From: CAYQAJ01 sp964415245
GTDB taxonomy: Bacteria > Planctomycetota > Planctomycetia > Pirellulales > Pirellulaceae
DNA length: 8,651 nt
Assembly: GCA_964415245.1 (NCBI GenBank)
Contig: CAYQAJ010000227.1
Coordinates: forward strand, 1 to 8,651
Reading direction: 5' to 3'
The translations under genes and the position numbers were made by a program. Positions 4,546 through 8,651 of this stretch are shown here, one piece after another. Position 1 is the stretch's first letter. Every line of letters begins with the position of its first letter. The notes under the pieces are model-generated. The model was not told where the DNA came from. It ran no database searches and saw only the letters and a list, made by a program, of their open reading frames with translations.

Positions 4546-7503
4546 ACGCGAACAATCGCAACCGGTGTAGGCGCGTTCCTGAGCGTCGTCGCTGGTCTCT
4601 ACTTCGCCGCTCCCGCAGCGGCACAAGAGCAAAAGCTTGAGCTCGTCCTTCAAACCGGCCACAGCGATGAAGTCACCAGCGTCGCCCTCAGCATCGACGG
4701 CAACCGCGTCGCCACCGGCTCGCGCGACAAAACCGCCATCCTGTGGGACGCACACACCGGCCAAAAGCTACGCACGTTTGTTGGGCACAAGGCCAAGGTT
4801 TCGGGAGTCGCGTTAAGCCAGAACGGCGATCGCCTGCTGACCGGCTCGTACGATGGAACGGCGATCCTGTGGGATGCCTGCTCGGGAAAGAAGCTCCACA
4901 CGTTCGCCGGGCACACAGGGTCTCTTTCCAGCGTGGCCGTCAGCCCCGATGGCCAGCGCGTGCTGACAGGCTCTTGGGATCATTGGGCCATCCTGTGGGA
5001 TGCCACCACGGGCGAAAAGCTACACGAGTTGGGCCCGCACGTGTTAGAGGTATCGAGCGTGGCACTTAGCCGCGACGGCCGGCTCATCGCGACCGGATCG
5101 GGCGACGGCGCGGCGATTCTGTGGGACGCGCGCAGCGGCGAGAAGATCCGCGCCTTTGCGCGACACGAATACGCTCACGCCTGCACGGTTGCCCTTGGTG
5201 CGAACGGCCGTAGGCTGTTGGTTGGCGGCGACAACGAAGCCCCGATACTGTGGGACACCCGCACGGGCGAGAAGCTCCGCACATTCAAAGACGCGTTCGG
5301 TGGGGTGGTAGTGGCACTCAGTGGCGATGGCAAATCGCTTGCAACCGCCGACTTCGACAATCTCGACGAGGCAGCCGTGCTATGGAATGCCGACACGGGG
5401 GAAAAGCTCCGAGTTTTCGCGGGCCACACCTACGCGCCCACCTGCATTGTTCTCAGCGATGACGGCCGACGCGTCCTGACAGGCGGCGAAGACAACCTGG
5501 CGATTCTTTGGGATGCCGGTGCTGGGGGGAAACTTTGCAGTCTGAATGGCCCCAAAGACTGGATCGTACAGAGCGCCGCCATCAGCCGCGATGGCAGCCG
5601 CGTTGTGACGGGTTCCGGTGATGGCACCGCCGTCCTGTGGGACGCTCATACGGGAGAAGAATTCCAATCCTTCGCAGGGCCCGCTCGCGCGATTGAAAGC
5701 GTTGCCATGAGCCGCGATGGCCAACTCGTCGTTACCGCCCCAGGCGACAAGACCGCCATCCTGTGGATTGCCCGATCGAGCGACAAGCTCCGCACCTTCG
5801 CCGGGCACGCCGACAAAGTCACGAGCGTGGCACTAACGGACAATGGGAAGCGCCTGCTCACCGGCTCGTACGATAAGACGGCCATCCTGTGGGATGCCGA
5901 TAGTGGCGAAAAGCTCCGCACGTTTGCCGGGCACACCGAAATCGTGGTCGACGTTGCCCTCAGCAACGACGGTCAGCTTGCTCTCACGAACGCTTGCGAC
6001 CAGACGGCCATCCTGTGGAACGCAATCACGGGCGAAAAACTCCGCACCTTTGTCGCGTACCGGGAAGACGCGTCGGGCGCAACGCTCAGCGGCGACGGCC
6101 GGCGCGTGCTGACCGGCTCGGAAGACAATACGGCGATTCTCTGGGACGCCCACACTGGCGAAAAGCTGCACACCTTCGGCGATCCGGAATGTGGCGCCCA
6201 CCCTATTGCCATCAACGATGACGGCGGGCGCATTCTCACCCGCTCGGATTACGAAACAACAAGCATGTGGGACGCACACACTGGTCAATTGCTCCGCAAC
6301 TTCGTGTGGGATACGCAGCGCGGCTGCACTGCGGCCCTCAGCAGCGATGGCAAGCAAGTCCTCACGGGACCGTGGGACGACGCGATGATCCTGTGGGATG
6401 CCCGCACCTGCGAGACGATTCACACATTCGGCACGCAAGTGAGCCCGATTAACAGTGTCGCCGTAAGCGAGGATGGAAAGCGGATCGTGACCACCTCGGG
6501 CTCCGATACGGCAACGCTCTGGGATGCGCGCGACGGCGGCGAACCCCGCGCACTTGCCGGCCACCGGGACGAGGTTCTCGCCGTGGCCATCAGTGCCGAC
6601 GGAAAACACGTCCTGACGGGCTCGCGCGATGCGACGGCGATCGTGTGGGACGCGGAAAGCGGAAAGCAGCATTGCACCCTTCGAGGGCACTCGTATTTGG
6701 TCCTCAGCGTCGCCATGAGTGCCGACGCGAAACGGGCTCTCACTGGGTCGTACGAGGGAACGGCCATCCTGTGGAATGCCGAAACTGGTGAACAGCTTCG
6801 CGACTTCATCGGGCACACCGGCCCGGTGACCAGTGTTGGCCTCGGCGGAGAGGGAAGCCGAGTCCTGACGGGTTCGTACGATGGGACGGCTATCCTGTGG
6901 GACGCCGATACAGGCGAAAAGCTCCAAACCCTGATCGCCGACGATAACCAGATTCTCGCGGCGGCGATTAGCCGTGATGGCAAAAACATCGCGACTGGCT
7001 CGCACGACGGTCCAGTAATTCTTTGGGACGCCCAAACTGGCAAGGAACACCGAAGTCTAGCAGGTCACACCGATCAGGCCCTCGCCATCGCCTTCAGCGG
7101 TGACGGACAGCGACTGTTGACTGGCTCTTGGGACGGCATCGCAATCCTGTGGGACGCCAAGTCGGGCGAGAAACTCCACACGTTCGGCGGGCAAACGTAT
7201 CGTGTCACCAGCGCCGCGTTCAGCGGCGACGGCCGGCGTGTTGCGACGGGCTCGGACGACGGCGCCACGCGGATTTGGGACGCCAAGACCGGCAACGAGC
7301 TGGCGGCGCTAATGGTGCTCGGCGACGGGTCGGACTGGCTCGTTGTGACGCCCGACGGCTACTTCGACGGCACCGATGCCGCGGCGCGGCTCATCAGCTT
7401 CCGCAAACCCGGCACCATCGACTTCGCCCCCGCCAACCTTTACCGCGAAAGGTTCCGCTGGCCCAAACTACTCTCCACCGTGTGGCTGAAAGGCGACCCG
7501 TGA
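4543..7503 (+). CDS. Exported WD40 protein, 21 repeats, with caspase-linker-type C-terminal tail
   Basis: This 986-residue protein opens with a Sec signal peptide (MTRTIATGVGAFLSVVAGLY, then FAAPAAAQ, likely cut after A27), so it should act outside the cytosol. From about residue 33 to 923 it consists of 21 consecutive WD40 repeats of about 42 residues, most ending in ILWDA-x-(T/S)-GEKL-(R/H)-TF. Twenty-one equals three seven-bladed propellers. The GH dipeptide of the repeat is kept in about half of them (repeats 1-3, 7, 10, 11, 16-18, 20); repeats 12-15 are the most degenerate. The last 63 residues (from 924) hold DWLVVTPDGYFDGTDAA and LYRERFRWPKLL, a module that in many bacterial WD40 proteins precedes a caspase-like (peptidase C14) domain. 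Here the protein stops right after it. No catalytic domain is visible, so a scaffold or binding role is likely; ligand unknown. The gene is bracketed by hairpin copies B and C in opposite orientation. Confidence 0.93.
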   Translation: MTRTIATGVGAFLSVVAGLYFAAPAAAQEQKLELVLQTGHSDEVTSVALSIDGNRVATGSRDKTAILWDAHTGQKLRTFVGHKAKVSGVALSQNGDRLLTGSYDGTAILWDACSGKKLHTFAGHTGSLSSVAVSPDGQRVLTGSWDHWAILWDATTGEKLHELGPHVLEVSSVALSRDGRLIATGSGDGAAILWDARSGEKIRAFARHEYAHACTVALGANGRRLLVGGDNEAPILWDTRTGEKLRTFKDAFGGVVVALSGDGKSLATADFDNLDEAAVLWNADTGEKLRVFAGHTYAPTCIVLSDDGRRVLTGGEDNLAILWDAGAGGKLCSLNGPKDWIVQSAAISRDGSRVVTGSGDGTAVLWDAHTGEEFQSFAGPARAIESVAMSRDGQLVVTAPGDKTAILWIARSSDKLRTFAGHADKVTSVALTDNGKRLLTGSYDKTAILWDADSGEKLRTFAGHTEIVVDVALSNDGQLALTNACDQTAILWNAITGEKLRTFVAYREDASGATLSGDGRRVLTGSEDNTAILWDAHTGEKLHTFGDPECGAHPIAINDDGGRILTRSDYETTSMWDAHTGQLLRNFVWDTQRGCTAALSSDGKQVLTGPWDDAMILWDARTCETIHTFGTQVSPINSVAVSEDGKRIVTTSGSDTATLWDARDGGEPRALAGHRDEVLAVAISADGKHVLTGSRDATAIVWDAESGKQHCTLRGHSYLVLSVAMSADAKRALTGSYEGTAILWNAETGEQLRDFIGHTGPVTSVGLGGEGSRVLTGSYDGTAILWDADTGEKLQTLIADDNQILAAAISRDGKNIATGSHDGPVILWDAQTGKEHRSLAGHTDQALAIAFSGDGQRLLTGSWDGIAILWDAKSGEKLHTFGGQTYRVTSAAFSGDGRRVATGSDDGATRIWDAKTGNELAALMVLGDGSDWLVVTPDGYFDGTDAAARLISFRKPGTIDFAPANLYRERFRWPKLLSTVWLKGDP

Positions 7504-7551
7504 CGCGGTATGATCGAGGACGGTCGCGCATAATCTATTCGCGCTCCGCCT

Positions 7552-7596
7552 CACCCAAGCCCAAGGATTGCATCCGTGGGTTCCGCGTTCGCCGAT
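7552..7596 (+). repeat. Family 1 CAAG hairpin repeat, copy C, with extended flank
   Basis: CCCAAGGAT (7560-7568) and ATCCGTGGG (7572-7580) form the stem with one A-G mismatch, preceded by CCCAAG and followed by TTCCGCG. Similarity to copy E (8289-8333) extends over 45 bp with three differences, ending in TCGCCGAT. It lies 21 bp before the transposase start and forms the left member of the inverted pair around that gene. Confidence 0.87.
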
Positions 7597-7616
7597 CTCC
7601 TAGCGACGCTCCACCC

Positions 7617-8150
7617 ATGGCCGACTCGCACGAATTCCCCGGCATCTGGGTTCACTTCATCGCAACGGCCTACGGCGCGTGGCTCCCTGGCGACGAGCGC
7701 GGGTTTCGAACCCGTCATCATCGCCAGCACGTCGAGGGGGACTACAAGAATCCGCCGCCACGCGATCAGTTTGCCGACGTGCGTCAGCGGAGCAAAGCGC
7801 TCCTCAAGCAGCAGCCAACGGTCATTGGCCACAAGTGGCGACCGATCGTCGGCGACGCGGTGCGCGAACGGATCGAAGAGTTGGGTGGCTTCGTGCTGTG
7901 CCTCTCGGTCAGCGGGCAGCACGTTCACGTTCTGGCGAAGCTGCCGTTCGGACGCAAGCCCAAGACTTACTTGACCCTGGCGAAGAGGCATGCGACGTAC
8001 GAATGCAAACAGCGCGGTTGGAAGGGAAAATTGTGGGCGCTGCGCGGTAAAGTGCGAGCGATACGCAATCGGACGCATCAACGCAACGTGTACCATTACA
8101 TCCTCGCGCACGAGAAGGAGGGCGCGTGGGTGTGGAAGTGGCGGCGGTGA
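7617..8150 (+). CDS. IS200-like Y1 (HUH) transposase, REP-associated type
   Basis: This 177-residue single-domain protein is of the transposase IS200-like (Y1_Tnp) family. These enzymes nick and rejoin single-stranded DNA at hairpins through one tyrosine and a His-hydrophobic-His metal site. The HUH motif is H102-V103-H104 in SGQHVHVLAKLPFG. The probable nucleophile is Y161 in HQRNVYHYILAHEKEGAW, with Y159 the alternative. The N-terminal FIATAYGAWLPGDERGF (14-30) and the following RTRHHRQHVEGDYKNPPP (31-48) match, from memory, a subgroup frequent in planctomycetes. The frame extends far upstream through the WD40 gene, but the ATG at 7617 starts just before the conserved block. No good Shine-Dalgarno is seen. 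Length fits an intact enzyme. The bracketing hairpins suggest these are its substrates, which is inference. Confidence 0.88.
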   Translation: MADSHEFPGIWVHFIATAYGAWLPGDERGFRTRHHRQHVEGDYKNPPPRDQFADVRQRSKALLKQQPTVIGHKWRPIVGDAVRERIEELGGFVLCLSVSGQHVHVLAKLPFGRKPKTYLTLAKRHATYECKQRGWKGKLWALRGKVRAIRNRTHQRNVYHYILAHEKEGAWVWKWRR

Positions 8151-8195
8151 GGGAGTGGCGGGAAGAATGCGCATGAGGGCCGAACCTGAGCGTAG

Positions 8196-8228
8196 GCGGA
8201 ACCCACGGATGCAATCCGTGGGCTTGAA
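8196..8228 (-). repeat. Family 1 CAAG hairpin repeat, copy D
   Basis: CCCACGGAT (8202-8210), a GCA loop and ATCCGTGGG (8214-8222) form a perfect 9-bp stem. Read on the minus strand it has the ATTCAAG left flank shared with copy B and the TTCCGC right flank shared with A, C and E. It lies 45 bp after the transposase stop, inverted relative to copy C, and forms an inverted pair with copy E. Confidence 0.9.
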
Positions 8229-8274
8229 TTGATTGTCGCGTCGTGCGATTGTGCAGGCGAGCGCGTACAATCAA
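8229..8274. repeat. Spacer palindrome between repeats D and E
   Basis: TTGATTGT (8229-8236) is perfectly complementary to ACAATCAA (8267-8274). The adjoining CGCG (8237-8240) pairs with CGCG (8262-8265) across a one-base bulge, giving 12 bp of pairing around a 21-nt interior. TACAAT at 8266-8271 resembles a -10 box for the downstream gene, but no -35 element at suitable spacing was found. Confidence 0.7.
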
Positions 8275-8288
8275 CTCACGCACCACCC

Positions 8289-8333
8289 CGCCCAAGCCCA
8301 CGGATTGCATCCGTGGGTTCCGCGCTCGCCGAT
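8289..8333 (+). repeat. Family 1 CAAG hairpin repeat, copy E
   Basis: CCCACGGAT (8297-8305) and ATCCGTGGG (8309-8317) form a perfect 9-bp stem around TGC, with CCCAAG before and TTCCGCG after. The 45-bp segment matches copy C with three differences. It lies in the leader of the YjbQ gene, 16 bp before the start at its right edge, just ahead of the Shine-Dalgarno. Confidence 0.9.
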
Positions 8334-8349
8334 TGCCGCGGAGTGAACC

Positions 8350-8651
<302 letters not shown>

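Larger units (their letters stand above)
7552..8228 (+). mobile_element. Putative REP/RAYT-type unit: Y1 transposase bracketed by inverted hairpin repeats C and D
   Basis: A single Y1 transposase gene (7617-8150) lies between copy C (+ orientation) and copy D (- orientation) of the same palindromic repeat, with no other cargo. REP-associated tyrosine transposases (RAYTs) elsewhere are typically flanked by inverted REP copies and are usually not autonomously mobile. No target-site duplication can be assigned. The boundaries given are those of the bracketing repeats and may not be true ends. Confidence 0.65.

Noticed and set aside
5833..7050. Minus-strand open frame of 405 codons opposite the WD40 gene
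   Set aside because: Its apparent internal repeats are simply the antisense of the WD40 repeats.
4543..7503. Recent tandem amplification of WD40 units at DNA level
   Set aside because: Repeats are clearly related in protein, but even the most similar units show many synonymous and non-synonymous differences, so there is no sign of very recent duplication.
7128..7616. N-terminal 163-codon extension of the transposase frame into the WD40 gene
   Set aside because: It is an out-of-frame reading of the WD40 gene and of hairpin C; conserved transposase sequence begins just after ATG 7617.
7551..8270. Minus-strand open frame with KPTDCIRGFR at its end
   Set aside because: The motif is the translated CAAG hairpin repeat, and the rest is antisense to the transposase; not a gene.
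2967..8333. CRISPR array
   Set aside because: The repeated hairpins alternate in orientation and are separated by whole genes or irregular spacing, not by uniform spacers; no cas genes are present.

Overview
The window (about 8.65 kb, GC-rich, strong C/G preference at third codon positions) most resembles a chromosomal segment of a planctomycete, probably near Pirellulales. This is inferred from the style of the genes (a large exported WD40 protein, an IS200-like Y1 transposase beginning with a 'YGAWLPGDERGFRTRHHR'-type motif, a groEL without a GGM tail) and from the dense short palindromic repeats. No rRNA or other phylogenetic marker is complete enough to prove it.

Layout, left to right: the 3' end of groEL (+); a repeat-filled 390-bp gap with a long palindromic element, an intrinsic terminator, further palindromes and two short tandem repeats; a YjhG/YagF-type dehydratase (D-xylonate dehydratase family, +); a convergent MFS transporter (-); a short divergent promoter region; a very large signal-peptide-bearing WD40 protein with 21 repeats (+); a single-domain Y1 (HUH) REP-associated-type transposase (+); a repeat-rich 200-bp gap; and the 5' part of a YjbQ/UPF0047 gene (+). 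The genes do not form an obvious pathway or operon. Each is an independent unit, and most gene boundaries carry a palindromic repeat.

The feature most worth attention is the repeat layer. Family 1 is a short hairpin with a 9-bp stem (CCCACGGAT / ATCCGTGGG) preceded by CAAG. It occurs five times in strictly alternating orientation (+,-,+,-,+). One copy has swapped a stem base pair on both sides, which indicates selection on the hairpin. Two inverted copies bracket the Y1 transposase, as REP sequences bracket RAYT genes in other bacteria. Family 2 is a larger palindrome (80-100 nt: an outer stem around a 18-19 bp inner stem). It occurs twice, once after groEL and once in frame inside the MFS gene, where it encodes part of the central cytoplasmic loop. 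Its two copies also differ by compensatory stem changes. Together these look like a REP/RAYT-type system plus a second palindromic element of unknown mobiliser.
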